From NCBI RefSeq assembly GCF_001411555.2, contig NC_049903.1, forward strand, positions 15,171,234-15,235,233: a DNA stretch of 64,000 bases, given 5' to 3'. The notes beneath the pieces were generated by a model. The model worked only from the letters and a program-made list of their open reading frames with translations. It searched no databases and was not told where the DNA came from. The DNA is from Juglans regia. Lineage: Eukaryota; Streptophyta; Magnoliopsida; Fagales; Juglandaceae. Shown here piece after piece: positions 33,660 through 45,428 of this stretch. The position numbers were made by a program, and so were the translations under genes. How positions within the stretch are numbered: position 1 is the first letter of the stretch; each line of letters starts with the position of its first letter.

Positions 33660-34560
33660 AAACCTCATATTTGATCAACTCTTATATTAAAGTCTGTCAA
33701 ATCTAAAATCTCGGGTTTCACTCATTCCATGAAGTTTGTAGAATTTAAAACCTCAAATGTCATAAAAATCATTTCTCAACGTATGCATAATCTAAAACCT
33801 TAGATTTCAAAAACTCAATTTAGAAAGTCTGTAAAATCTAAAATCTCATATTTGAAAAACTCAATCCCTAAAGTGTGTAGAATTTGAAACCTCAAATATC
33901 ATAAAGATCATTTTTTAAAATCTGCATAATTTAAAACCTCAGATTTTATCAAATCCATATATTAAAGTCTGCAGAATCTAAAGCCTTAGATTTTTTTAAA
34001 ATCATTCATTAAATTCCTCATATTTGAAAAACTGAATCCTTAAAGTCTGTAGAGTCTAAAACCTCATATATCATAAAAATCATTTCTTAAAGTTTACATA
34101 ATCTAAAACCTCAGATTTTATCAACCCATATATTAAAGTTTGCAGAATCTAAAACCTAAAATTTCAAAATGTCAATTCATAAATTCTGTAGAATCTGAAA
34201 TTTTAAATGTCATAAAAATTATTTCTTAAAGTTTGCATAGTATAAAACTTCAGATTTCATCAAAGCCACATGTTAAAGTCTGAAAAATCTAAAACTTCTC
34301 TCTGATACCATCTGTAGCGCTCCAATGGAAGACCCATGTCAGATGGCCTATACTGCAAATGTGCTAGTCAATGATATGATTGGAATCACATTGCAATATT
34401 ATAAAAAGTAAGAACTTCTCATTCACAAATAATGTGAGATCTCATGCACCAACTATCCTTATCCTTATCATATAGAGTATCACAACACTTACATTAATTT
34501 TAACAATTTTCATTGTAATGTTGTTGCACAATAATAGGGTTATTGTTCAGGCTCATCAAC
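33660..34560 (-). mobile_element. Old gypsy leader, primer-binding site and LTR end, copy B
   Basis: On the minus strand the LTR ends ...ggagcgctaca (plus position 34313) and is followed by gaTGGTATCAGAGAG, a well-preserved initiator-Met tRNA primer-binding site (34300-34311). The leader shows the same 172-bp periodicity as in A and C. This is the clearest proof that the shared upstream DNA derives from a retrotransposon. Confidence 0.8.
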
Positions 34561-34571
34561 CAGCTTGACTC

Positions 34572-34573
<2 letters not shown>

Positions 34574-34603
<30 letters not shown>

Positions 34604-34619
34604 GTTATTATTATTATTG
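34574..34619. repeat. (ATT)n microsatellite specific to copy B
   Basis: Fifteen or so ATT units with one GTT interruption. Copies A and C have only a single aataatt at this position. Confidence 0.95.
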
Positions 34620-34789
34620 CGAATTTGGTCTTTAAAAAAATGTTAAGATTTGATTTAAACCTTTTCAAATTCGATTTTACTTTCTAATGATTGATTTTGA
34701 GACCAAGATCTCATGTAATATAGCATGTACACACAGTTAATACACATGAGACATTACAAATATATAGTTTCCAGATTTGTTTTGACTGA

Positions 34790-34905
34790 CACTACAAAAA
34801 ATCTTGCTTCTGCGGCAACAAAACGTCGATGCAAAACGTCCTACAATCTCCACATGACGATTTTTTGAAGTGGTCGCAAAAAGTCAGTAATTATGGTTAC
34901 AAACG
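34790..34905 (+). mobile_element. Broken CACTA tip upstream of BBE copy B
   Basis: Starts cactacaaaaaatcttgc at 34790, followed by gcggcaacaaaacg and tcgcaaaaagtc. Lies about 240 bp before the ATG. Confidence 0.6.
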
Positions 34906-35042
34906 GGGTATCATTATCATTTTCAAAAAACAGATAAAAACCATGCAAACAGTTGAGAAAGAAGATCTATTTGGATTTGATTTCATAATAGATCCTTTAA
35001 TTGTTCAATTAACTTGCAAAGAAAGGGCACTAATTGAAAGTT

Positions 35043-35052
35043 TATAAGTATA
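35043..35052 (+). promoter_or_regulatory. TATA box of BBE copy B
   Basis: TATAAGTATA, 96 nt before the ATG, as in A and C. Unlike them, copy B has an in-frame ATG (35055) two bases after it, too close to be transcribed from this TATA. Confidence 0.75.
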
Positions 35053-35147
35053 CCATGGATCCTAGACACGATCACTACTCTCGTATTGATCTTATAATAG
35101 AGCAGCAGACAGACACAAGAGCTCAAAACAGAGAATTATTTAGCAGA

Positions 35148-36767
35148 ATGAAGACCTCATGCCAGCGACCACCTTCAATCCCAATCATTCTTGCAACCAT
35201 TTTGTTCTCAATTTTATGTGCGAATTCAAAGCAAGATAATCTACACATGTTTTTCCGATGCCTCTCAAATAATTCTTCACCATTCCACCAAGTCTCTCAG
35301 GCCATCTACACCCCCAACAATGCCTCTTTTCTGTCAATTTTGAACTCCTACATAAAAAACCCCAGGTTTCTGACATCTACGACCCCAAAACCGCTCGCTA
35401 TTATAACTGCCAAACACATTTCTCACATCCAAGCAACTGTTATTTGTGCACATCATTATGGCTTGGAAATCAGGATTCGAAGCGGTGGCCATGACAGTGA
35501 AGGTCTTTCATATGTATCAAATAATCCATTTCTAGTCCTTGACATGTTCAACTTTCGAGCTCTACACATTGATATAGCATCCGAGACTGCATGGGTTCAG
35601 GCTGGCGCTACTCTTGGAGAGGTTTATTACAGAATTGCCGAGAAAAGTAAAGTCCATGCTTTCCCTGCTGGTGTCTGTCCGACTGTAGGCACGGGTGGAC
35701 ACTTTTCTGGAGGTGGATATGGAAACTTGATGCGAAAGTATGGCCTCTCTGTAGATAATATAATCGATGCGCAAATAGTCAATGTCAATGGATCGATCCT
35801 TGACAGAAAATCCATGGGAGAGGACGTGTTTTGGGCCATTAGAGGAGGTGGTGGAGCAAGCTTTGGAGTCATTATTTCCTGGACGATAAAGTTGGTACGA
35901 GTTCCATCCATGGTGACAGTGTTCCACGTTATAAGGACATTGGAACAGAATGCAACAGATGTTGTTTATCGTTGGCAAGAGGTTGCACATAATCTACCAA
36001 AAGACCTCTTCATAAGGGCATTTCTACAAGCAGTGGATGGAAGTCAGGAAGGCAAGAAGACGATGCAAGTTCATTTCATTGGACACTTTCTGGGAAAATC
36101 TGAAAGCCTTCTCCCTTTGATGAATGTGAGGTTTCCCGAACTAAGATTGCATCAAGATGACTGCAATGAAATGACATGGATTGAGTCCACTCTTTTCTGG
36201 GCACTTTTCCCCATAGGAACTCCCACAGATTCTTTACTAGTCAGGCCATCCAAGGTAAATGCCTCCTCCTTCATAAGCAAGTCTGATTATGTGAAAGAAC
36301 CAATTCCAAAGACTGGTTTAGAATCCCTATGGAAGATGTTTTTTAAAATAGGGCGAAATGGATGGATGGAATGGCATCCTTATGGAGGAAGAATGAGTGA
36401 GATTTCGGAATCAGAGACTCCATTCCCGCATAGGGCTGGAAACATATTCAAGATAGAGTATTACGTGCAATGGGTGGAAGAAGGTACAGAGGCTAGGAAC
36501 CATTATCGTAATTTGGCAAGAACCCTATACAAGGTGATGAGACCATACGTATCAAAGTCCCCAAGAGAGGCTTTTCTCAACTATAGAGATCTTGATATTG
36601 GTATTGCCAGTTCAAGTCATAATCGTACAATCCTTATTAAGAGTGCACGAGTATATGGGTGCAAGTATTTCAAGGGCAATCTGGACAGGTTGATGCGTGC
36701 GAAGACGAGCATTGATCCCTCCAATTTCTTCAAAAATGAACAAAGCATTCCTCCAGCCAGTCATTGA
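35148..36767 (+). CDS. BBE-like FAD-linked oxidase, copy B (539 aa)
   Basis: Full-length, intronless paralog of A and C. Signal peptide at residues 1-25 (IPIILATILF, ending LCA). Bicovalent FAD ligands His115 (RSGGHDSEG) and Cys177 (CPTVGTGGHFSGGG) are present, as are the disulfide cysteines 38 and 100, NYRDLDIG and the ending NFFKNEQSIPP. Compared with A it reads WMEWHPYGGRM for WMQWNPYGGRM and ICAHHYG for ICAQRYG, changes near the substrate-binding domain and FAD domain. It shares with C, against A, PELRL, CNEMTW, PIGTPTDSLLV and YGCKYFKG. Start chosen at 35148 because the TATA box lies inside the longer open frame. Expected product: secreted oxidase; substrate unknown. Confidence 0.95.
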   Translation: MKTSCQRPPSIPIILATILFSILCANSKQDNLHMFFRCLSNNSSPFHQVSQAIYTPNNASFLSILNSYIKNPRFLTSTTPKPLAIITAKHISHIQATVICAHHYGLEIRIRSGGHDSEGLSYVSNNPFLVLDMFNFRALHIDIASETAWVQAGATLGEVYYRIAEKSKVHAFPAGVCPTVGTGGHFSGGGYGNLMRKYGLSVDNIIDAQIVNVNGSILDRKSMGEDVFWAIRGGGGASFGVIISWTIKLVRVPSMVTVFHVIRTLEQNATDVVYRWQEVAHNLPKDLFIRAFLQAVDGSQEGKKTMQVHFIGHFLGKSESLLPLMNVRFPELRLHQDDCNEMTWIESTLFWALFPIGTPTDSLLVRPSKVNASSFISKSDYVKEPIPKTGLESLWKMFFKIGRNGWMEWHPYGGRMSEISESETPFPHRAGNIFKIEYYVQWVEEGTEARNHYRNLARTLYKVMRPYVSKSPREAFLNYRDLDIGIASSSHNRTILIKSARVYGCKYFKGNLDRLMRAKTSIDPSNFFKNEQSIPPASH

Positions 36768-36830
36768 GCCTTTAAGCTGTTTCCAGTCCATGGAGTACTT
36801 TTTCATGAACTTGTTAAAACAAATGAAAGT

Positions 36831-37140
36831 GTTTATAATTAATTCTGTAGGCTGCATGTGTTCATTGTTATAATAACAACCAATTTCGCCGCAATAAATA
36901 ATTCCGACGATCTCAAGCGTTGATGCTAATGCCGTTGAAAATGCTATCCTTTGTTGCGTCGATAATAAATTGCCGCAATTGTATTTGTTCAACGAAAATC
37001 CATTCGACGCAAAAGATCAATTTGCTTATTGGTTTTTACTTGCGTCGGAACATGATGCGCAGCAACAACCCATATCCATATTAAGTGTTTCCCGACGATT
37101 TTCATCTTGCCGCTGCAAATTAACAATATTATGTAACACA
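36831..37140. mobile_element. Possible CACTA subterminal remnant
   Basis: Recurrent gccgcaa, gacgcaaaa, ttgcgtcg and ccgacga words in both orientations resemble CACTA subterminal repeats and the tip sequences upstream of the BBE genes (gcggcaacaaaacg). No terminus found. It replaces the downstream flank that A and C share. Confidence 0.4.
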
Positions 37141-38849
37141 CTGGATATTTCACACAATCAGAACAGGCAGAGAAGAAGAAGAGATAGAATCATAGAAGAG
37201 AAGATTCAAACTTTCATAACTTTTTGCATAAAAAGAGTCCTTTTCGGCGCCTCCTATATGCAGAAATCCTACACATCCTAAAAAGGCCATGGGCCTGAAT
37301 TGGGCCTTCTAACTTACAACCCTTAACTTGAAAAACAAAATAGCAATTAAAATAAAACAAGCAATGGATAATGGCCCAGTGATAGATCCCTTAAGCCCAC
37401 GCACGCAAGCCGGGCCCAGCCCTTCTCCTTTAGTCAACTGCACTTGCTTCAGACAAAACACTTCACTTCAATTCCTAAAGTCCGTAGATCCCCACGTGAA
37501 TTAGAACTAGGGTTCCTTCGGCTTCAACATCCTCCCGAAGACCATATATATGTCAATTGCCCAGCCAGCTTCCTTCAATTAAGATCTCATTGATCATGTT
37601 CTAATAATTAATTATATCTTTAGCAGTTGAACAAATATTTAATGCCCCTTAATTTTGGCACTCATCTCACTCTTGTTAACCTCATGTTTATTCTTCCAAT
37701 TACATGTTGCTAGCATATATGTGATCTCCAAAACTCATCTTATATTGGTCAATGTTTCCAACCAAATTTACACAATATGCTGCATATTAACTGTGTATGG
37801 GGGACTGGCAGTAGCTATCATTTAATCAAACAAGAAGAAAAATTTATTCATCACCATCTCCAAAATTTGGTTCCGACTTTGTCACCCTATAGGGTGCATG
37901 TCAATTTTACCTATTGATTGCATTTTGTCAAACCTGCCTAGATTTTACTAAAAGTATCTCCACACATTGAAATCAAATCAGTCCTTGATCTTCATTCCCA
38001 TAATAGTTCAAACTTGAGAAGTTGCTGCATGTTAGGTTATCTTCGACAAACTGTTGTTATGGAGGTGTTTTTCAAATTACTCAAAAAGTTTAATGGCCAT
38101 GCATTTTGCTGGATATGAGGGATGTATTTATACTATACAACATGTTACACAACAATATTATTACAAAAATTCCATCTGTGCATCAGTACCACAACAACAA
38201 CCATGTCTTCGAAACTTGTAGGATAACTTTGATGGCCTACAGTAACATCATATACATTGCAGTTGCCAGTTAGTGAATTGTTATTGTGTTTCTTTTAAAT
38301 CACAATACAAACTGTCTAGGAAAAGATCAAGGGTTGAAGATTAGCTTTTTGTGATACGTTGTACTCCCATCATCTCGCACCCCTTAAAGCATACACCTGA
38401 GTAAACAACCACTCCAATTTAGTTAACTCGTTACATACAAGTTCATCTATTAAAATATGTGCAATCAAAACTAACTAGAGCATCTATCACTTAGTTCGAA
38501 GGAACATGGCATGTGGTTAATGACAAAAATCAGTTTCAAGGAGAAAAAAATATCTCAGTGTTTAGCTTCCACTTATTCTTCAGTATGTGGTCTATTCTGA
38601 CACAGACTCTTCATCTGTGGATAGGCCTTCCTCATCTGAATATTCCCCATAACCATAAGCATCTTCTGAACCTGATGCAACCATGACATCATCCATTGCT
38701 TATGCTAATTTTCTTTCTTGACTACCCGGTGGGGTTATACTTGAATGGCTTTTACTTTTAGGCAAAACATCTAGTTTTAGCCAAAGTATGGCTTTGGCTT
38801 TGGCTTTGGCTAGACCAATATCAATGTTCTTAGCGTCATTGTCGACTAG
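37141..38849. other. Intergenic DNA without recognised gene
   Basis: 37290-37610 has promoter-like features (gggcctgaattgggcc, then agaccatatatatgtc) but no ORF follows. The remainder is AT-rich unique-looking sequence. Confidence 0.35.
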
Positions 38850-39440
38850 TTGGGAGGGCCATGAGAATGGCTATGAGTAATTTTGCTAAGAAGTCAAAGT
38901 TGAAATACAACGACATCTGAAATCTGATCCTTGCTGAGGTGGAGCAAAGAGATTTTGGAGAGATCTAGAGTTCTTCCCTAAACTTTAACACTTGGGACAT
39001 GGGACATGATATATCAAGGTCTAGGAATAGAAGTAAGCAAATCAAGATCTGGCAACAAACGACTTGCTGGGACTATGGCAAGACAAGACACATTAGAAAA
39101 GATAGCTGGAATCCAAAGAAGACTAAGGATGACACCATGAACGTGGTGATTGAAGAAATACAAGATGCTTTATTTCTTGCAGTTCACAGTTTGTCTTATG
39201 ATTGGGTACTGGATTTAGGAGCTTAGTTACATACCATTTCACATTGAGAGATCATGCAAAACTACTTCACAGGGGCTAGTGACTTTGGTAAGGTGCACAT
39301 GGATGATGGAGAAGCATTGCATGTAATGGGAGTGGAAGATGTGCGTATCATACTCCCAAACAAGAATGTGTGGACTTTGCAAAAAGTTAAACACACTCTT
39401 GAGTTGAAGAAAAACATAGACAATACACTACGAGAGTTAG
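38850..39440 (+). pseudogene. Ty1/copia gag-protease fragment
   Basis: Reads SNFAKKSKLKYND, a basic RSRNRSKQ stretch, a zinc knuckle CWDYGKTRHIRKDSW (Gly expected in place of Asp-Tyr variants, last Cys replaced by Ser), then YDWVLDLGA (protease DSGA altered to DLGA) and FGKVHMDDGEALHVMG, VRIILPN, the typical copia protease continuation. Two stops follow the protease motif. Cut at about 39436 by LTR sequence; integrase and RT are absent. Confidence 0.85.
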
Positions 39441-40552
39441 GTAAGAAGTGTTCTTATGCTAGACTTTGTACAAAAATTGGCAAAGGTTGACTTTTTGAAA
39501 AACTTGCATAGTTTGCAATGAAAACAACTTTAGTAATTTTTTGCACTACTCTTTGTATCCGAATAAGAAATGTAATATTTTCTATCATTATTAGTGTAGA
39601 CATGAGCATTTTTAGTACTTTGTTTCTCAATTGTATACAAAGAGCAAACATGAAATGTGAAAATCTGTATATGATTATATGATATATATTTGTTCAGCAC
39701 TCCGTTATGATATGATATGTTGCATCTAAAAACCCTTTGGCATGACATTCTATTTTTACTTCTGTCCCGACCTTACCATGGGTGTAAAATTGTGGCTTCT
39801 ATTATTGTGTCGGTAACAACATCTCAGTTTCTGGGTGAACCCACTTTGGAAAAAAATAATTTTCTTTGTGTTTTTTCCTGTGTGCACCTTCGGGATGTCA
39901 AGAATAATAAGAGGAGATATCACTTCTTTTCTGTTCGATTTGGCCACCAGGGATAGCACAACCCTACTACGAGGTTAAACATAGAATATGTTATGTTATT
40001 ATGCTTCTCAGTTATGTGTATGCCAAAGGACTTTGTATATTATATTACGTAAATACTTCTTTATGAATTTTCATTCTATTATTTTTTATTTTGCTTTATT
40101 CAACATTGTGTCACTGGCTCGTGGTTGCAGGCTAGTACATGTTCATTGCAATTGAGTTACTGATAACTCGCTCAATTATCTTCAATATTTTTAAATATTT
40201 ATGATGAATCACCTGGGGATCACGAATAAGAAGCTTGGGTGAGACTAGTTAAGGGTAGTGGAATAAGTTCCAAAGGGTACAAATGGTTATTGGAGAGTCT
40301 TATTTAGGATATTTGTCTTTTCTGTTGATTGGTATTTTGGGATATTGATGCTTTTATTGAGATTTTGTAGAGTTCTTGAACAATTATGTTGGAATGTTTC
40401 TTTGATGTCCTTGTAGAGGAACATATATGTTTAGCTTAAATAAGTTCATGTTTTATAGACTCTTTGGAGGTTATATCTGTATTGTTGGGATATGATTTTT
40501 AAGTAATATGACCTAACTCCCCGTCCCTCTGGGTATGAGGCATTATAGATCT
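39436..40552 (+). mobile_element. 5'-truncated gypsy LTR remnant
   Basis: Begins gttaggtaagaagtgttcttatgctagac, matching the middle of the LTRs at 41844 and 53400 (caggtaagcggg...ctagac), and ends ctaactccccgtccctctgg...gcattata, matching their 3' end. The first two thirds are missing. It abuts the BBE pseudogene at 40553. Confidence 0.7.
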
Positions 40553-41168
40553 ATTGACAGTGACTATTTGTGCATCGATTATATTATCTACAGAGAGCCA
40601 TACTTTCGGCTTGAGTTTCCATATTGACCTCTAGAAAAGTTGCCACCCGTGCCTAAGCTAGAATAGACCCTAGTGTTGAAGGCATGGACTTTGCTTTTCG
40701 AAGACTCTATAATAAAGCTCGCCAAGAGTAGTGCTAGCTTGAACCCATGCAGTCTTGAATGCTATATCAACGTCTATAGCATGAAGATTGAACATGTCAG
40801 GGCCTAGAAATGGAGTATTCGATACATATGAAAGGACCTCGCTTCAATCTTGATTTCCAAGCCATAATGCTTTGCACAAATAACGGTTGCTTGGACATGA
40901 GAATGGTGTTTGGCAGCTATAATAGTGAGGAATTTTAATTGGGGTTGTAGATCTCGGAAATCTACGATTTTTTATATGAGTTCAAACTTGAGAGAAAAGA
41001 GGCATTGTTGGGGGTGTAGATGATCTCAGAGATTGGGTTGAAAAGTGAAGAGTTATTTGAAAGGCTTAAAAAAACATGTTTAGATTAACTTGCTCTGAAT
41101 TTGTAAATAAAATTGACAACAGAATGATTTTAAATAATATTGGGAGTGAAGGTGGGTGGCATGAGGTG
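40553..41168 (-). pseudogene. 5' fragment of a BBE-like gene, homologous to residues 1 to about 215
   Basis: Closely follows copies A-C from the start-codon region (catgagg at 41162-41168) to CCTTGATAGATC-equivalent sequence at 40553. Multiple frameshifts and stops. The His ligand motif RSGGHDSEG is lost in a deletion, and the Cys-ligand region (GVCPTVG) no longer encodes Cys. The C-terminal two thirds are missing, replaced by LTR sequence. The upstream promoter region shared by A-C is also missing, replaced by another LTR end. Confidence 0.9.
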
Positions 41169-41843
41169 TGACGCCCCCAGATTCTGCTTGTGATCGGACG
41201 AACTCTGAAATATCGAAACATGCAATATAATGTTACCTACCCTCATTCATGATAGTTAAAGATTCAATACACCTAATATGCAAATAAGTATCCAATATAC
41301 ACAGTGATAATTTTTTTTCTTTGAATAAATGGCAATGTACCAGAAACTATATCCCAAAATATAACATGCTTCATAACTTCATAACTGACTTATAACTTAA
41401 ATGTTATCAAACTTCTCTGACATGACTATAACATAAAGTATTAAAGACGACACTCCATAAGTACAATACTATATAAAATAACTAATGTGCTAACTCACAG
41501 AGCCGTTCCTGCAACTAGGCTAAGATAGCTAAAATCCTATCTATAAACTGGAGAACTGAAGCAATAATCTCTTTGTCGTCGCGTTGAGGCCTAATCGACC
41601 TCATCTAATCTGAGCTTCACGAGTTCTCCAGATCTTGGCACATTGTCTGCCACTCTAGGGGGAGTGGTAGTTTGGACTGCCAAGTGATATTTATTTACAA
41701 ATCTCAGTAAGTGAACTATTAAGTTACTACAGTATGAAAATGTATGCATGACAGTAAAATGGCATGAATACGCCGTGACATGAACATGAATATGTGCGAC
41801 TTAACTTGGCAGATAGCATGCTATGACTTGACGTGAGCTGAAA
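41169..41843 (-). mobile_element. 3' part of another LTR (tgtgacgccccc end)
   Basis: Begins at its plus-strand edge with tgtgacgcccccagattctg, a typical inverted LTR terminus, and contains aatctcagtaagtgaac, the counterpart of the 'ctcagtaagcag' landmark in the other LTRs. Truncated at 41843 by the next LTR. Confidence 0.6.
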
Positions 41844-44800
41844 TGTAACACCCCTGTCCATCGCCCTATTATTTGTTTGAGATTTGCTACACAACCTCCA
41901 CCACACTTTATATTTTTTTAAATTTTTTAAATTTTTAATATTTTTTTTAAATTTTTTTAGTTTAATCTTTTTAAATTATTTCAAATTTTCTATTCATTAT
42001 TTATATAATAAATATTTGATAAAAAAAATAATAAAAATTAAAAATAATATAAAATGTGAAGTATTAAGAAGTTGCGAAGATTTTTTGTATTTGTTTTCTC
42101 TTACGGTGGAACATCACAATTACTGACCGTTAGAAGCTTTCTGCTTTTCGCTTGATTACTTTGTTATTTTCATTTGGGAGCTTACGACACTTTATTCTTC
42201 ACCGTGCTCTCTCTCTCTCTCGCTCGTCTCTCTCTCTCTCTCTATGCGCAGTTGCCCATCCACTGCACGATTCCTGCACCACCCCCTCCTCACGAGCACC
42301 ACCAACCCAAGCTGCTGCACCGACCAACCACTGTACCTCTGGCTCTCCTCTCCCTCCCCCGTAAACCACTGTAATTTCTGTTGCAGCACCAAGCTACCGT
42401 AAGCGTCTATTTTTCTCGCACCAAAACACGGAACACCCCCTTTCCACCATGAGCCAACACCAACCACCATCACTGAGATTCAACCACGAGAACGCCACCC
42501 TCAATCCTCACGGAAGGCCCCTGTTCCCGCACCAAGAAACAGAGTCACTTTTAGGCTTGCCGCTGTTCGACTCAACCCAGCCAAGCGACGCCGACGCCGA
42601 CGCCCCAGCCACCCCGTGCTGCCGCTTCCCAATCACCTTGGCGCCGCCGCTTTGCCGTTCTCTCGCCGCTCAACTAGACTTCGCCTCCGTCGCACGCCCC
42701 CGGGTTTGCTTCACCAAAAAACAGAGTAGCTACTTCGGCCACTTCCTCATCTCGGAATAGCCACCCCTCGGCACAAGCCCTACCCCGATGTCGCCTCCTG
42801 CACAGAAAGTGCCGACCGGGCATCTTAGGCACTGCTCACTCCCGGTAAGTTCACGAAGTACCCCACAGCCTTCCTCCCGAATGCTTTGGTCGTCTCCGTG
42901 CTCTCTCTCTCCCTGATTAGTTGATCTCTCTCTCATCACTCTCTCTCCCCCAATGACCTGGCGCCGCCCTCGCCACTGTAGACCACCGCCTAGTTGGCAG
43001 CCCCGTCGTGCCCTCCATCTGTCTCTCGGTGAAGTATATTTTCTGATCGCATGACGTAGTTTGAGTAGTGGTAGTTTCCATTTATTGTTTTATAAATCGC
43101 AGTTTTCCCAAAGAGCCCTTACATGTTTTATTTAATTCCGAAAATACCCTTATCATCAGACTAATGATACGTTGGCAAGTTTGGTCTTTATATATCAAAC
43201 TCACTTTGTGGGGATTTTATTTTTAAATACATGAATTTATAAAGAAAATAAATAAAGATTGAAATATATTATTAATATTAATATATTCTTAAAATATGAA
43301 ATTCAGAAGTACATAGTAAGTGCAAGGCTTCTTTTTTAACCCTTTAAAAAGAAACTAATTAGTCTATTTTTATTAAATAAAATTTTGCTATCAATTTTTT
43401 AAATCAATTTTGTTAAGAGAACTTTTAAACGAATGATGTATTTTATGTAGCATAGATTGTAACTAGTAAAAATATTAGTATGCAGTTTTATAAATAATTT
43501 AGAGCTTAAAAGTCAAGAGAAAATATGTGGATATTGAGGAATTTGGAAAGTGATGATATTTTAGGGTTATGAGAATTTTAGGTTTTGAGGAATTAAGATA
43601 TGTTAATTTTAGCATCTTAGGCTTAAATATTGAAATACGTGTTCGATTAAAAATTTATGGGAATTATGTGATTATTTTATAGGTGACAATTAATATTTGT
43701 TCAGCCTTGTTGAGGAAATTTTTGAAAGACTAAGAAGTCCAGGTAAGCGGGATTCCTATACTAGACTTTGCATAAAAAAAAATGAAATGAGATTGATTTG
43801 AAAACATGCATGTTTGTTTTGAAAAGAAATCTAAAAACAATCTCAAATATGTGTCCCACATATGCATTAAAGCTGTATAAGAGCAAATATTTTTCTATCA
43901 TGACTGGTGTAGATATGAACTAATTTTGTACATTTTGTTTCTGAACTATGCAAAATGAACAAATATGAAATTTATGAAAATTTGTACATGTGATGTGAAA
44001 ATGTTCTAAAACTGTTTTTTTTTTTTTAATATGTGAAAAGATCTGAATTTGTTCAGTACTCTATTTTGGATATATTGTGACATCTGGAAACCTTGTCATG
44101 AGACTCTGATTATGTTTTCCGATTAAATCTAATTTTGATGTTCTGCTCGGTTTCCTTTGCGGCCCGACCACTGGTTATAATAGTGGATACAGCCCAACCA
44201 CAGGTAATAATAGAGGATACGACCTAACCACATATTATAATAGTGGATAAGGCTCAGGCATGACTATAATGGTAGTTTATAATTCTACCACGGAAATTAA
44301 AAATGATATATAGCTCAGCCACGAGTATAATGGTGGTTTATAATCTTACCACAGAGGTGAAATATGGTATATGGCTCAGCCACGGGTAAAATGATGGTTT
44401 ATAACCCTACCGCAGAAAGTAAACATGGTATATGTCCCAATATGATGAAAATGAGGTCTCAGATTTTGATATGCTAAAAGATTTTGATTAAAAAATTTTC
44501 TGAAAGTTGTAAAATTATTTGATTTTGCATTCTGAAGTAAAAATGTTTCTGTTTTGCATTCTGAAAGTAAATGTTTCTGATTTTCTGTTCCAAAAGTAAA
44601 TATTCTGTTCTACATTCAGAATTTTGAAAAATGCCCATGTTTACATATTAGTATATGTTCTCTACTTACAGAGTTATTAATAACTCACTTATTATCTCCA
44701 TAATATTTTTTAGATGATTATGATGGTCCTGCTGGCATGTAAGAGTATGCTATGTTAGGAAATTTGTGAAATTCGCAGAAGAATAAGTATCTGAGGGTAC

Positions 44801-45070
44801 AAGTATTTATTTTGGGAGTCTCTTTAGTTGATTTATGATTTTATATTATTTTTTGGTACTGTAAGTCGTGAAAATTTCGAGACTGTGTGGAATTCTAATT
44901 TATTCCTTTGAGGTAGTTAATCAGTGTCTTGATGAGGGGACACATATTTTCAAGTTTGAATAAATGGATTTTGTATTTTGATGGAATACTAGACTGTATA
45001 AATCTGTTATGGAAGATGATGTTAGGTTACAAGAGCTAACTCTCTGGACCTCCGGATACAAGGCTTTATA
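41844..45070 (+). repeat. 5' LTR of a Tekay/Del-like gypsy element (about 3.2 kb)
   Basis: Starts tgtaacacccctg and ends ...ctctggacctccggatac...tttata just before a primer-binding site. It contains the C/T-rich transcribed start (42200-42960), gcgggattcctatac, a 30-bp minisatellite (about 44170-44430) and ctcacttattatctcc, in the same order as at 53400-55799. Long open frames in the C-rich zone are LTR shadows. Confidence 0.8.
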
Positions 45071-45428
45071 GTTGCTATCAGAACTATAGTTTGAGATTCT
45101 GCAGAATATAACTTATGAAGTTTTGGATATCTGTAGGTTTAAGGAGTAACTTTAGAGTTAAGGTGTAGGAATTGGCAGATTAAGAGATGATGATATGAAT
45201 ATTTAAAGTTTGAGGTTTTCTTTTGCAAACTATATTATATAAGGTTTTAGGATTTGCAGACTTTAGGAATGATTTTTTATGTATAGGATTTATACAGAAT
45301 TATGAGCTGAATTCATATTCATTAAAGCTTACACTATATGTTTGCTTTACGGGTACCACTATGTATTTTTTAACTCTATATTTTTGAAACTATTAGTAAA
45401 GTTTTTTTTTTTTTTTTTAATTTCCAGG
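45071..45428 (+). other. Primer-binding site and leader of the Tekay/Del-like element
   Basis: gttgcTATCAGAAC at 45071 is a decayed version of the TGGTATCAGAGC tRNA-Met site. The leader contains gattctgcagaat and ttgcaaactata phrases akin to the leaders upstream of the BBE genes, plus a T-tract before the gag ATG. Confidence 0.65.

Larger units (their letters stand above)
33160..36830 (+). repeat. Segmental duplication copy B (inverted relative to A and C)
   Basis: Homology with A and C starts near ttttacttgcggcgtag (33155-33172) and runs through leader repeats, LTR end, CACTA tip and BBE gene to about 36830 (aaacaaatgaaagtg). Downstream it diverges, whereas A and C share a further 800 bp. 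Confidence 0.9.

Noticed and set aside
37290..37610. Possible plant gene promoter (gggcc motifs and TATA)
   Set aside because: No downstream coding sequence could be found within 1.2 kb.
42152..42939. Several Ser/Pro-rich and His-rich frames
   Set aside because: They lie in the C/T-rich zone of the LTR 41844-45070, with no conserved motif.
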